Below are positions 26,177 through 34,756 of a stretch of DNA of 64,000 nucleotides, piece by piece. Source of the DNA: Phreatobacter stygius (lineage in GTDB: Bacteria > Pseudomonadota > Alphaproteobacteria > Rhizobiales > Phreatobacteraceae); NCBI RefSeq assembly GCF_005144885.1, contig NZ_CP039690.1, forward strand, positions 558,001 through 622,000. Reading direction: 5' to 3'. A program made the translations under genes and the position numbers. Below the pieces are notes generated by a model that worked only from the letters and a program-made list of their open reading frames with translations, made no database searches and was not told the origin of the DNA. Position 1 is the first letter of the stretch; every line of letters starts with the position of its first letter.

Positions 26177-27531
26177 TGTCCCGATTGGTGGTGTAACTGA
26201 CGGGTGGTCATCGGCGGTTGCCGGTTAGGTTTGGGTTGCGACGACCAACCCCGAACCGAGAGATCCACCGATGACCGACGAGATGATGAACCTGCGCGGG
26301 CTGCTGGAGAAGAGCCCCGACGCCGATTTGCTGCGCGAGATGATCGGCTTTGCCGCCGGGCGGCTGATGGAGCTCGAGGTCAGCGGCCTTGCCGGCGCCG
26401 GCTTCGGCGAGAAGAGCCCGGACCGCCTGGCCCAGCGCAATGGCTATCGCGAGCGGGATTGGGAGACCCGCGCCGGCACGGTCGAGCTGCGCATCCCGAG
26501 GCTACGCAAAGGCTCCTACTTTCCGGGCTTTCTGGAGCCGCGCCGGCTGGCCGAGAAGGCGCTGACCGCGGTGATCCAGGAGGCTTACATCCAGGGTATC
26601 TCGACCCGCTCGGTCGATGACCTGGTCAAGGCGATGGGCATGAGCGGCATCTCGAAGAGCCAAGTCAGCCGGCTCTGCGAGGAAATCGACCAGCGCGTCC
26701 ATGCCTTCCTCGACCGGCCGATCGAGGGCGACTGGCCCTATCTGTGGATCGACGCGACCTATGTGAAGGTCCGCCAGGCCGGCCGGATCGTCTCGGTGGC
26801 GGTGATCGTGGCGGTCGGTGTAAGCGGCGACGGTCGGCGCGAGGTGCTGGGCATGGATATCGGCCCCTCCGAGGCAGAGACCTTCTGGACGGCGTTCTTG
26901 CGCAAACTGGCCAGACGCGGCCTGCGCGGCGTAAAACTCGTCGTCTCCGACAGCCACGAAGGCATCAAGGCGGCGGTCTCCAAGGTGCTCACCGCGACCT
27001 GGCAGCGCTGCCGCGTGCACTTCATGAGGAATGCGCTCGCCCATGCCGGCCGCAGCGGGCGGCGCGTTGTCTCAGCCTTCATCGCCACCGCTTTCGCCCA
27101 AGACAATGCAACGGCCGCCAGCCAGCAATGGCGCCGGGTCGCCGACCAGCTCAGGCCAACGGTGCCGAAACTGGCGGCTCTGATGGATACCGCCGAGACC
27201 GACGTGCTGGCCTATATGACCTTCCCGACGCAGCATCGGGCAAAGCTCCACAGCACCAATCCGCTGGAGCGCGTCAACGGCGAGATCAAGCGCAGGACCG
27301 AGGTGGTCGGCATCTTCCCCAACGAGGCCGCCATCGCCCGGCTCGTCGGCGCGATCCTGCTCGAACAGAACGATGAATGGGCCGTCCAGCGGGCCCGCTA
27401 CATGACCCTGGAAACCATGGCCGGCCTGAGCGATGATCCTAGTGTCGGCCTGCCAGCCGTGGCAGCCTGACCAGCCCGGCCTATGCCGGTGATCGTGGGG
27501 CCTTGCGCCAGCTACACCACGCTACGGGACA
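26177..27531 (+). mobile_element. IS256-type insertion sequence
   Basis: A 1355-base element with 26-base imperfect inverted repeats (20 of 26 match): left TGTCCCG ... GTGGTGTA (26177-26202) and the right equivalent at 27506-27531. It carries one full-length transposase. No 8-9-base target duplication was found at these borders, so one flank may have been rearranged after insertion. Confidence 0.82.
26271..27470 (+). CDS. IS256-family (mutator-type) transposase
   Basis: A 399-residue transposase. The conserved N-terminal part ([29 protein letters not shown]) precedes a DDE core with Asp in [10 protein letters not shown], Asp in [13 protein letters not shown] and Glu in [16 protein letters not shown]. 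The [10 protein letters not shown] segment is the family's C/H region. Length and motifs match an active member. Two in-frame Met codons lie near the start; the first is used. Confidence 0.93.
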   Translation: MTDEMMNLRGLLEKSPDADLLREMIGFAAGRLMELEVSGLAGAGFGEKSPDRLAQRNGYRERDWETRAGTVELRIPRLRKGSYFPGFLEPRRLAEKALTAVIQEAYIQGISTRSVDDLVKAMGMSGISKSQVSRLCEEIDQRVHAFLDRPIEGDWPYLWIDATYVKVRQAGRIVSVAVIVAVGVSGDGRREVLGMDIGPSEAETFWTAFLRKLARRGLRGVKLVVSDSHEGIKAAVSKVLTATWQRCRVHFMRNALAHAGRSGRRVVSAFIATAFAQDNATAASQQWRRVADQLRPTVPKLAALMDTAETDVLAYMTFPTQHRAKLHSTNPLERVNGEIKRRTEVVGIFPNEAAIARLVGAILLEQNDEWAVQRARYMTLETMAGLSDDPSVGLPAVAA

Positions 27532-27632
27532 TGACCGGCCATGACGAAAAAGGTCGGCGCATGCGCTATCCGTGGTTCTCGTGCGAAGCCTTGAGAGGTG
27601 GCGAATTCAGGCCCCTTTGAGAGATGTGTGCA

Positions 27633-29083
27633 CCCTCTCCCAAAGGGCTACGACATTCACACATCGTGGGTTGCGAGGAGGATGCGGCTCTGATTCCTTG
27701 ATCCGCAGATAGCGGGAGGAAGCAGATGCAGGAGCATGGGCTGGGGCGGTTTGGCGACCGCCGGCTGGAAAAAGGGGGGTCTTTTTGCACCGCCGGCTGG
27801 TCGAGTGGGGTGGTCGTGGCATTCGGATTCGGCCGCTGGGCGGCAACCGGCGAGGCGAGATGCGCCTGACCCGTTTGCTGCGCAATCCGGCGGTGACGGT
27901 CGAAGAGATGGCGGCGACGGCGCAAGAGCGCACGGCGGAACGGTGTATCGGCCGGCCGGTGCTGGCGATCCAGGACACCACCAGCATCAAGTCGAGCGGC
28001 GGCGGTGGGCTTATGTTGCATGCGATGATCGCGGTGGATGCCGAGGACGGCGCCATCCTGGGGTTGGCGCATGCTCAATTCATGAGCCGCGACAAAGGCT
28101 TGCGTGGGGAGCGGAAATCCCGCCCATTGGCGGCGAAAGAGAGCCGGCGCTGGCTGGAAGGGGGCGAAGACGCGGCCAGGATCGGGGCGCTGGCTCGTAG
28201 CGTGACGGTGATCGCCGATCGCGAGGGCGATATCTTCGAGGCCTTTGCACGACGCCCGAAGGACATCGAGCTTCTGGTCAGGGCGGCCCAAGATCGCAGC
28301 CTCGGCGATGGCGGTCTGCTGTTTGCCACCGTGGATGCCTTGCCTGAGGCCGGCCGGACCCTGCTGGACCTGCCGGCCAAGCCCGGCCGCAAGGCGCGCC
28401 AGGCGCGACTGGCGGTCCGCTTCATGGCGGCGCAATTGGCACGTCCCAAGGCCGGCACACCAGGACTTGAGGCCCTGCCGGCGAGCGTCGGCATGACGCT
28501 GGTCGATATCCGCGAAGTCGATCCACCGGCGGGCGAGCCGGCGGTTCACTGGCGGCTCTTGATCTCGCGCGCGGTCCGCGACATCACCGAAGCCCTGGCG
28601 GTGGCCGAGCTCTACCGGCGTCGTTGGGCCATCGAGCAGTTGTTCCGCACCCTGAAGACCCAGGGCTACGACATCGAAGGCCTGCGCATCGCCGAGGATG
28701 TGCCCCGTCTCAAGCTGGTCATGGCAGCGCTGGTGGCCGCGGTCAGCGTCCAGCAACTCGTCCATGCTCGTGACGGCGCATCGCCTCAGACCCCGCTCAG
28801 GCCGCTCACCGATGCCTTCCAGCCGGAAGATCAGCCCTTGCTCGAGGCGCTCTCGGCCAAGCTGGAGGGCAAGACCCAGCGGCAGAAGAATCCACACCCC
28901 AAGGGCTCGCTCGCCTTTGCCGCCTGGGTTTGCGCAAGGCTCGGTGGCTGGACCGGATATTACGGCAAGCCTGGCCCGATGGTCATGCTACAGGGCTGGC
29001 TATCCTTCTACGATGCCAAGCAGGGATGGGACGCTCTCGCCCAGGCAAAAGATGTGTGAATCTAGTAGCCCTCTGGGAGAGGG
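27633..29083 (+). mobile_element. IS4-type insertion sequence
   Basis: Ends are 33-base inverted repeats with 30 matches (27633-27665 and 29051-29083), starting CCCTCTCCCA and ending ATTCACACATC. Inside is one transposase reading frame with a -1 discontinuity near its start. A target duplication is not evident. It follows the IS256-type element by about 100 bases; those bases (27532-27632) hold no recognised gene. Confidence 0.8.
27726..29059 (+). pseudogene. IS4-family transposase, frame change near the N-terminus
   Basis: The expected N-terminal DNA-binding segment MQEHGLGRFGDRRLEKGG starts at the ATG at 27726. At the homopolymer stretch 27769-27786 (A5 G6 TC T5) the reading must slip by -1 to continue as LHRRLVEWGGRG and the 420-residue body. 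The body is intact: first Asp in LAIQDTTSI, second Asp in VIADREGDIF, and the Y-R-E-K signature in YRRRWAIEQLFRTLK. Either a mutation broke the gene or the slip is programmed (the P-site TTT can re-pair one base back). A TTG at 27785 could also start a shortened protein without the N-terminal domain. Confidence 0.8.
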
Positions 29084-29304
29084 CTATTTTCCAGCCCCCG
29101 CTCCCTTGCGATTTTCCTCGCGCGCACGGTCCTCAAGCGCGCCGGGATGCGATAGGATCGCCGCGATCCCCGCCGTTCGCGGTGCCATGTCCCCATCGTC
29201 GCGACAGCCGCTGCGTGCGGAGCCCTCTCGGCCTCCGCACGGTTCGCCTGCCGACCATCGCGCCCGCGACGCCGGGCGCCCCACAGCCAGGAAGGCCGCC
29301 GCCC

Positions 29305-29472
29305 ATGGATATGCAGTTCAAGAAGCGGGTTCCGCGCAAGAAGGAACCGGTGCGCAACGTGACTTTGTCGGCCGAGGCCAAAAAGGCCTACGAAGACCTG
29401 CTGAAGCAGAAGGAAGAGCGCGAGCGCGACTACGCGCGCCATCTCGGAACGCCGGAATATAAGGGCCGATAG
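29305..29472 (+). CDS. Small basic protein, unknown function
   Basis: A 55-residue protein with high charge (MDMQFKKRVPRKKEPVRNVT, then a helical DLLKQKEERERDYARHL segment). No membrane segment, signal or known domain. The ATG at 29305 is not preceded by a strong ribosome site. It lies between the IS4-type end and the racemase gene. The amphipathic charged helix suggests a nucleic-acid or protein-binding peptide, but this is inference. Confidence 0.5.
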   Translation: MDMQFKKRVPRKKEPVRNVTLSAEAKKAYEDLLKQKEERERDYARHLGTPEYKGR

Positions 29473-29581
29473 GCCCGGGTGGTCGTCGGGCCTCGTCTGG
29501 CCGGCCGCCCGTGATAACCTCGACCTTTCCTGAGAACCGGCGGAACCACCGCCTGACCGTCCCGTAAGCTGTCGAGCCACG

Positions 29582-30307
29582 ATGCAACTGACCATCGTCA
29601 ATCCCAACACCACAGCCTCGATGACCCGCGCCATCGGCGCGGCCGCCCGCGCTGCGGCGAGCCCCGGCACGGTCGTCACGGCGGTCAATCCGGACAGCGG
29701 GCCAGCCTCCATCGAGGGTTATTACGACGAGGCCTTGTCGGTGCCCGGCCTGCTCGGCGAGATGCGCAAGGCGGGCCGCGCCGATGCCTTCATCATTGCC
29801 TGTTTCGACGATACCGGCCTCGACGCCGCCCGCTCCATGGTCGAGGTGCCGGTGATCGGCATTGGCGAGGCGGCCATGCACATGGCCACTCTCGTCGCCG
29901 GCAAGTTCAGCGTGGTGACCACCCTGGCGGTTTCGGTGCCGGCGCTCGAGCACAATGTCCTGAAATACGGCTTTGCCCATCGCTGCGCGCGGGTGCGCGC
30001 CTGCGAGGTGCCGGTGCTGGCGCTGGAAGATCCGGCCTCCGGCGCGCGCGCCAAGATTTCCGCCGAGATCGCCAGGGCGATGGCCGAGGACCGGGCCGAG
30101 GCCATCGTGCTCGGCTGCGCCGGCATGGCCGATCTCGCCCGAAGCCTCAGCGCAGAGCATGGCCTGCCGGTGGTCGATGGCGTCGCCGCGGCGGTCAAGC
30201 TTGCCGAGGGCCTGGTGGCGCTCGGCCTCAGGACCTCGAAGGTCGGCGGCTATGCGCCGCCACGGCCCAAGACCTATGCCGGAGGCTTGGGAAAAGCCGA
30301 GGCGTAA
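29582..30307 (+). CDS. Asp/Glu/hydantoin racemase family protein
   Basis: A 241-residue cofactor-independent racemase-type protein. The start LTIVNPNTTASMTRAIG and the two catalytic cysteines, in FIIACFDDTGLD (about residue 80) and VLGCAGMADL (about residue 178), are those of the Asp/Glu/hydantoin racemase superfamily. These enzymes invert amino-acid or hydantoin centres with two Cys acting as acid and base. The substrate is unknown; hydantoin or allantoin racemase is as likely as aspartate racemase. A possible link to the upstream ABC importer is broken by insertion sequences. Confidence 0.88.
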   Translation: MQLTIVNPNTTASMTRAIGAAARAAASPGTVVTAVNPDSGPASIEGYYDEALSVPGLLGEMRKAGRADAFIIACFDDTGLDAARSMVEVPVIGIGEAAMHMATLVAGKFSVVTTLAVSVPALEHNVLKYGFAHRCARVRACEVPVLALEDPASGARAKISAEIARAMAEDRAEAIVLGCAGMADLARSLSAEHGLPVVDGVAAAVKLAEGLVALGLRTSKVGGYAPPRPKTYAGGLGKAEA

Positions 30308-30402
30308 ACGCCCCGTTAAGCGCCAGCGCATAAAACACATGAGCCGATTGCCTGTCGGAAAAGTCTGTTTTTCGGACGCATTCTTGTCGGACCTGACGAC
30401 CC

Positions 30403-30759
30403 ATGAGTGAACGCCGTATCGCGCCGCGATCCCGCACATTCTGGAAGGGAACCATCGTGTTCCCCGGCGGCCTGCGCTCGGTCGAATGCACGGTGCGCAA
30501 TTTCTCGGAAACCGGCGCCCGGCTCGATTGCGGCTCGACTATCGATATCCCCGATCACTTCGAGCTGAAGATCCCGCAGCGCGGCGCGGTGTTCAATTGC
30601 CAGGTCGCCTGGCGCCGCGGCCAGGAGATCGGCGCGCATTTCGTCAAGGATCAGGTCGATGGCGTCGTCACCGTGATCAACGAGAAGCTGAAGGCGCTGG
30701 CGGCCCAGAACAAGAAGCTGCTGCGCCAGATGAACGAGCGCGACGCCGACACGCTCTGA
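30403..30759 (+). CDS. PilZ-domain protein
   Basis: A 118-residue single-domain PilZ protein. The c-di-GMP-binding pattern is partly visible: RRIAPRSRTFWKGTIVF (RxxxR-like) and VRNFSETGARLDC (matching D/NxSxxG). PilZ proteins bind cyclic di-GMP and pass the signal to a partner. The C-terminal helix (NEKLKALAAQNKKLLRQMNER) may form a coiled coil. No partner gene is adjacent; a terminator follows the stop directly. Confidence 0.88.
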   Translation: MSERRIAPRSRTFWKGTIVFPGGLRSVECTVRNFSETGARLDCGSTIDIPDHFELKIPQRGAVFNCQVAWRRGQEIGAHFVKDQVDGVVTVINEKLKALAAQNKKLLRQMNERDADTL

Positions 30760-30760
30760 C

Positions 30761-30781
30761 CGCCGCCTCGCCGGCGTTTTT
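30761..30781 (+). terminator. Probable intrinsic terminator after the PilZ gene
   Basis: CGCCG / CGGCG stem with 6-base loop, followed by TTTTT, starting two bases after the PilZ stop codon. Confidence 0.55.
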
Positions 30782-30922
30782 CCCACGGGACATGCTGCGC
30801 TGCGAAGTGGTATCCCTCGCGCCGAAGGGACGTCTCGGCATGCCGCAGCAGGCTTTCTTGAGCGACATCAGCGCCGCGCCATCGGGCGCACCGGGCGCCG
30901 CCCGTCACGCGGGCCGGCAACC

Positions 30923-31495
30923 TTGAGGCCCTATGCGCCGGTCGAACGGTTCGCGCTCGCCGCGACGCCGGCCCGCCTGGCCCTGGCGCTCGCCGCCGTG
31001 CTGGCGGCCTTCCTGATCAGCGCCTTCGCCCATGCCCCGATCGAACAGCTGTTGCGCGGTGGCGACTGCAGCCTGATCGATTGCCTCCGGCCGCTCCGGC
31101 CGGAAACCCGCCATGCCGGTTATGGCGCCGAGGATTTTCGCGCCTTCCTCGTCCAGATCGGCGCGCTGCGCGGCCGGGCGCTGACGGCGCTCGCCGCCGA
31201 CCTGCCGCTGATCGCGGCCCTTGGCGCGGCGCTCCTGACCGGCGCCGGCATCGCCACCCGCGGCCTGCCGCTCGCCCCGCGCACCTTCCGCTTGCTGTTC
31301 CTGCTGCCGGTCGCCTTCGTCGTGGCCGATCTCGTCGAGGACGGCCTTCTGGCGCTGGCCTATGCCGGGCTCGCCGACACCAGCACGCTCGTCCCCTGGG
31401 CCTCGTCGCTGAAATTCGCCCTGATCGCCGGCAGCACGGTGTCGAGCCTGCTGCTCGGCATGGCGCGCTGGGCCTTGCGCGCGCCGTCGGAGTGA
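30923..31495 (+). CDS. Four-helix membrane protein, unknown function
   Basis: A 190-residue hydrophobic protein with about four membrane segments (residues 18-38, 90-112, 120-140 and 158-180). A periplasmic or loop region holds two Cys (GGDCSLIDCLRPL). No family is recognised. The start is uncertain: TTG at 30923 is the earliest candidate after the last stop, and no clear ribosome site is seen. It is convergent with the peptidoglycan-binding-domain gene. Confidence 0.65.
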   Translation: MRPYAPVERFALAATPARLALALAAVLAAFLISAFAHAPIEQLLRGGDCSLIDCLRPLRPETRHAGYGAEDFRAFLVQIGALRGRALTALAADLPLIAALGAALLTGAGIATRGLPLAPRTFRLLFLLPVAFVVADLVEDGLLALAYAGLADTSTLVPWASSLKFALIAGSTVSSLLLGMARWALRAPSE

Positions 31496-31530
31496 TCAGG
31501 CCCATCGGGCCTTGACGCGACCGGACCGGC

Positions 31531-32538
31531 CTATTGTCCAAGCTTCAGGATCAGGCCGCCGGTCGCCTGGCCGCCAACCACCAGGCCCGATGCGGGATCA
31601 TAGGTCAGCACCACGCCGCCGGCGATATTGATGCCGATCCGGTCGGTGACATCGAGGGTCAGGTTGGCGGGAAAGATGCCGGCGGTCGCCTGCGGCCGAA
31701 AGCTGCCGGGCGAATTCTGGATGCCGACCTGGGCATAGGGCTGCCAGAAGTGGAAATTGCCCACCGGCCCGAGCCGGTCGACATCGGTCACCTGCGCGAA
31801 GAACGCCACGACCCATTCGCCGCCGGCAAGGCCGGGCACCGGCGTGCCGATCTGGATCCCCGAGGTGACCTCCTGATGCGGCCCTTTCTCGTCGCCGCCC
31901 ATGACCACGGCCTGCAGGGCCAGCGTGAAGCCGAATTGCGCCGCCTGCCCGAGCGTCGCCTGGCCGCCGGGCACCAGCTCGAAATGATGCAGGTCGAAGG
32001 CGAGGCCGGGGCTGGGCGCCGGCAGGACATTGGGCAAGGGCAAGGTCAGCTGCGGCGCCTTCGGCGGCTGGATCGGCGGCGCCAGGATCGGCATGGCGAG
32101 CCTGGGGAATTTCTGCGTCTGGAACGAGATGACGGGCGACACCATGTTCGCCGGGAACTGGATCTGGTTGGCCAGCAGGTTGGGCGTCACGCCGGGCGGC
32201 GGCTGGCTGCCGGGCAGGCCGGGAAAGATCAGCGGGCCGGGCCCGAGCTTCGGCGGCCTGATGCCCCTTCTGACCTCAGGCATGACCAGCCGCATGCCGA
32301 GCGCGGTGACGGTGACGACCCGCAGCGGAAACAGTTTGCGCCGGGTGTTCTGCCCGACAATGCCATCGGGATTGAGCCCGCTGCGGCGCTGGAAGAAACG
32401 CGTCGCCGTGTCGGTCGCCGGACCGAACTTGCCGTCGTCGTCAAGCCGCGGGTGTTTGCCGGCCAGCGCCAGGTTCAGGCCCTGCTGCACCGCCCGCACG
32501 TCCTCGCCATTCTGTCCAAAGGCCACATTGCGGAGCAT
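31531..32538 (-). CDS. Peptidoglycan-binding-domain protein with Pro-rich linker
   Basis: A 335-residue protein. Residues 8-70 are a PG_binding_1-type domain (GEDVRAVQQGLNLALAGKHPRLDDDGKFGPATDTATRFFQRR, GIVGQNTRRKLFP). A Pro-rich linker (about 100-185) follows, and the C-terminal 150 residues are Gly-rich, alternating hydrophobic strands (FHFWQPYAQVGIQNSPG) that look beta-barrel-like. No signal peptide is seen, which is odd for a cell-wall binder; an extracellular route without Sec is possible. The function of the C-terminal domain is unknown. Confidence 0.75.
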   Translation of the reverse strand: MLRNVAFGQNGEDVRAVQQGLNLALAGKHPRLDDDGKFGPATDTATRFFQRRSGLNPDGIVGQNTRRKLFPLRVVTVTALGMRLVMPEVRRGIRPPKLGPGPLIFPGLPGSQPPPGVTPNLLANQIQFPANMVSPVISFQTQKFPRLAMPILAPPIQPPKAPQLTLPLPNVLPAPSPGLAFDLHHFELVPGGQATLGQAAQFGFTLALQAVVMGGDEKGPHQEVTSGIQIGTPVPGLAGGEWVVAFFAQVTDVDRLGPVGNFHFWQPYAQVGIQNSPGSFRPQATAGIFPANLTLDVTDRIGINIAGGVVLTYDPASGLVVGGQATGGLILKLGQ

Positions 32539-32674
32539 GCGACAACTCCCTCCGTCCGCTCAGGACGCGTCGTCTAGGGTCCGGGCTCAACAGGCGGTTC
32601 GCAGGCGATCAGCGATTGGCGCAAGCCTATCATTGCGCCGGGCGCGGAGGATAGCCGGGTGCGGCCGGGCCGGT

Positions 32675-33304
32675 TCAGCGGCCGGCGGCGAGTGCATCCG
32701 GCAGGCCGTGCAGCAGGGCCCAGACCCCGCGATCGAGCAATTGTCCCGGGTCGACCAGGTCTTTCGGACGCGCCACCGAGCCGGACACCGACAGGCTGGC
32801 GAGGCCGTGGGTCAATGCGAAGACCAGGATCGCCGCGGTGCGGACCGTCTCCGGATCATCGGTGCCGAGCGCGCGGCCGACCGCCTGGCGCAACATGGCG
32901 AAGCCGCGATCCTCCTCCGCCGGCTTGCTGTCGTCGCCGGCCGTGCCGGAATTGAACATGGCGGCATAAAAGGCCGGCTCGTCGCGGGCAAAGGCGAGAT
33001 AGGCCCGCCCCATGGCGTTGAAGCCGGCTGCGCCGCCCGCGGCGGCCGCCGCCGCCAGCCGCTCGCCGAGCGCCGCGAAACCGAGGCCCGCGACTTCGCG
33101 CAGCAGGCTCTGGCGATCCTTGAAATGCCGGTAGGGCGCCGCCGGCGAGACACCGGCGAGCTTGGCCGCATCCGACAGGGTGAAGCCGGCCGGCCCGCGC
33201 TCGGCGATCAGCCGCCGCGCCGCCTCGATCAGCGCTTCCTTGAGATTGCCGTGGTGATAACCGCGCCGCTGGGCGAGGTTGGAAACAGGGGGACGGGCAG
33301 CCAT
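32675..33304 (-). CDS. TetR-family transcriptional regulator
   Basis: A 209-residue regulator. The helix-turn-helix LSDAAKLAGVSPAAPYRHFKDRQSLLREVA is clear at about residues 41-70, and the C-terminal domain resembles the WHG type. The ATG at 33304 is used; an ATG at 33346 would add 14 residues and neither has a strong ribosome site. It is divergent from the SDR gene at 33424, so that gene is its likely target. The 8-base arms CAGCCATG/CATGGCTG at 33298 and 33328 flank the start and could be an operator. Confidence 0.9.
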   Translation of the reverse strand: MAARPPVSNLAQRRGYHHGNLKEALIEAARRLIAERGPAGFTLSDAAKLAGVSPAAPYRHFKDRQSLLREVAGLGFAALGERLAAAAAAGGAAGFNAMGRAYLAFARDEPAFYAAMFNSGTAGDDSKPAEEDRGFAMLRQAVGRALGTDDPETVRTAAILVFALTHGLASLSVSGSVARPKDLVDPGQLLDRGVWALLHGLPDALAAGR

Positions 33305-33423
33305 GTAAATAGCCGTAACTTCGGGCGCATGGCTGGTCAAGAACATTGTGACTTGGTTTCGGGCCGCCGGTGGCTCCTGATGGCGGCCGCACGATTCCAG
33401 CCGATACCGAAGAGGACGTCATC

Positions 33424-34125
33424 ATGCCCGCCATTCTCGTCACCGGCGCCAACCGCGGCATTGGCCTGGCGCTGGTCGAAGCTTTGCTCGAGCGCGGCGA
33501 CCGGATCGCCGCCACCGCGCGCGACCCGGCCAGGGCCGACGCGCTGCTCGCCCTGGCCGGCCGGGCGCCGGACCGGCTCTCGGTGATCGGGCTCGACGTG
33601 GCTGATCCGGCCTCGGTCGCGGGCCTGGCCGGCCGGCTTGCCGAGGCCGGGCTGACCCGCCTCGACGTGCTGGTCAACAATGCCGGCATCATTGGCCCTA
33701 GCAGGCAGTCGACGCTCGACATGGATTTCGACGGCTTCGCCGAAACGCTCGCCGTCAACACGCTCGGGCCGCTGCGCGTGGTGCAGGCCGTGCTGCCGCT
33801 CCTGAAGGCCGGGCGCGAGGCCAGGATCCTGACCATCACCAGCGCCATGGGCTCGATGAGCCACACGACATCCGACCGGATCGCCTATCGCGCCTCCAAG
33901 GCCGCCGTGAACAAGGTGATGCAGGGGCTCGGCACTGACCTCGGGCCCCAGGGCATCGCCGTGGCGGTTGCTCACCCCGGCTGGGTCCGCACCGACATGG
34001 GCGGTCAGTCGGCCGCGGTCGCGCCGGCCGACAGCGCCCGGGGGCTCATCGGTCTGATCGACCGGATGCGCCAGGGCGAACCCTGCTCGTTCCACGACTG
34101 GTCGGGCCGGGCCGTACCCTGGTAA
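33424..34125 (+). CDS. Short-chain dehydrogenase/reductase (SDR)
   Basis: A 233-residue classical SDR. The cofactor motif TGANRGIG (residues 7-14), NNAG (about 87-90), catalytic Ser in ILTITSAMGSMS and YRASK with catalytic Tyr and Lys are all present. It uses NAD(P)H on an unknown carbonyl or alcohol. The ATG at 33424 follows an AGAGGA-containing stretch. It is probably controlled by the divergent TetR regulator. Confidence 0.92.
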   Translation: MPAILVTGANRGIGLALVEALLERGDRIAATARDPARADALLALAGRAPDRLSVIGLDVADPASVAGLAGRLAEAGLTRLDVLVNNAGIIGPSRQSTLDMDFDGFAETLAVNTLGPLRVVQAVLPLLKAGREARILTITSAMGSMSHTTSDRIAYRASKAAVNKVMQGLGTDLGPQGIAVAVAHPGWVRTDMGGQSAAVAPADSARGLIGLIDRMRQGEPCSFHDWSGRAVPW

Positions 34126-34319
34126 GTTATAGGACATCCGATAGGACAGAACATCTCACCTATCATCCACAGCCCAGCCCGGGCAAATTCGCCAGACTTG
34201 TCAAAGAGCTCCGCGACGGTCTTGGCGACGGCCCGGCCGGGCGCGACCGAATCCGCTTTGCAAAGGCCAGCCGGACTGTCTAGCCTCCGCCGTTGCGGTT
34301 CCTGAAAGGGAGGTGACCC

Positions 34320-34403
34320 GTGGAGCTTGTCCGACACGTGAACGTTGTTGCCGTGTGTGCCGCATTCGCGTTTTTCGGAGCTATTCTGTTCGGCGCCTTC
34401 TGA
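34320..34403 (+). CDS. Candidate 27-residue hydrophobic peptide
   Basis: A GTG start with a strong upstream site (AGGGAGGTGA) opens a 27-codon frame reading MELVRHVNVVAVCAAFAFFG then AILFGAF and a stop. It is a single membrane-spanning helix. The frame is followed after about 55 bases by a good intrinsic terminator (34460-34486), so a short independent transcript is likely. It is too short for normal gene finding. It could be a small membrane protein, a leader peptide or chance; the ribosome site and terminator favour a real gene. Confidence 0.55.
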   Translation: MELVRHVNVVAVCAAFAFFGAILFGAF

Positions 34404-34459
34404 AGACCGCGGGCCGGTCCGTTCCAGGCGCCGAACCACGGCCTGTTCGATGCACTCCC

Positions 34460-34486
34460 GCCGGGCACCCTGCCCGGCTTTTTCTT
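34460..34486 (+). terminator. Intrinsic terminator after the small peptide gene
   Basis: A perfect 7-base stem GCCGGGC / GCCCGGC with a 5-base loop, followed by TTTTTCTT. Confidence 0.8.
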
Positions 34487-34756
34487 GGCGGCGAAGCGCG
34501 AGGCATGACCGTTCCGACTGGTCTTGTTGCCGTCTCTTGCAGCATTCGCTCGAAATTTCGCAATTGACGACATCGAACTGCAATAGTCCTATGCGACACG
34601 CTGTGATGCTCAAGGCCGACACCTGTCAACGACAGGTTGCCGTGACGATCTAACGACACCAAGACTTCCTCAATCTCCCGTTTCTTTCCGAATGGCCGAC
34701 TTCCGATTGCAGTGGTTCGACATCGTCCGACATGCCGGGTGATGAGGTGGGGCTTC

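Larger units (their letters stand above)
34126..34756. other. Long intergenic region with a candidate small gene
   Basis: These 630 bases between the SDR and DUF2865 genes have weaker coding signal than the surroundings. They hold the candidate 27-residue peptide at 34320 and its terminator at 34460. A possible promoter for DUF2865 is TTGACG (34564-34569), 17 bases, TCCTAT (34587-34592). No tRNA-like structure was found. Confidence 0.5.

Noticed and set aside
26177-27531. A target duplication for the IS256-type element.
   Set aside because: The flanks do not share an 8-9-base repeat at the inferred ends; a weak match involving GGCCATGA was not placed correctly for a duplication.
26020-29083. 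A composite transposon bounded by IS4-type ends.
   Set aside because: One end is solitary without a transposase, there is no cargo gene besides the IS256-type element, and no outer target duplication was found.
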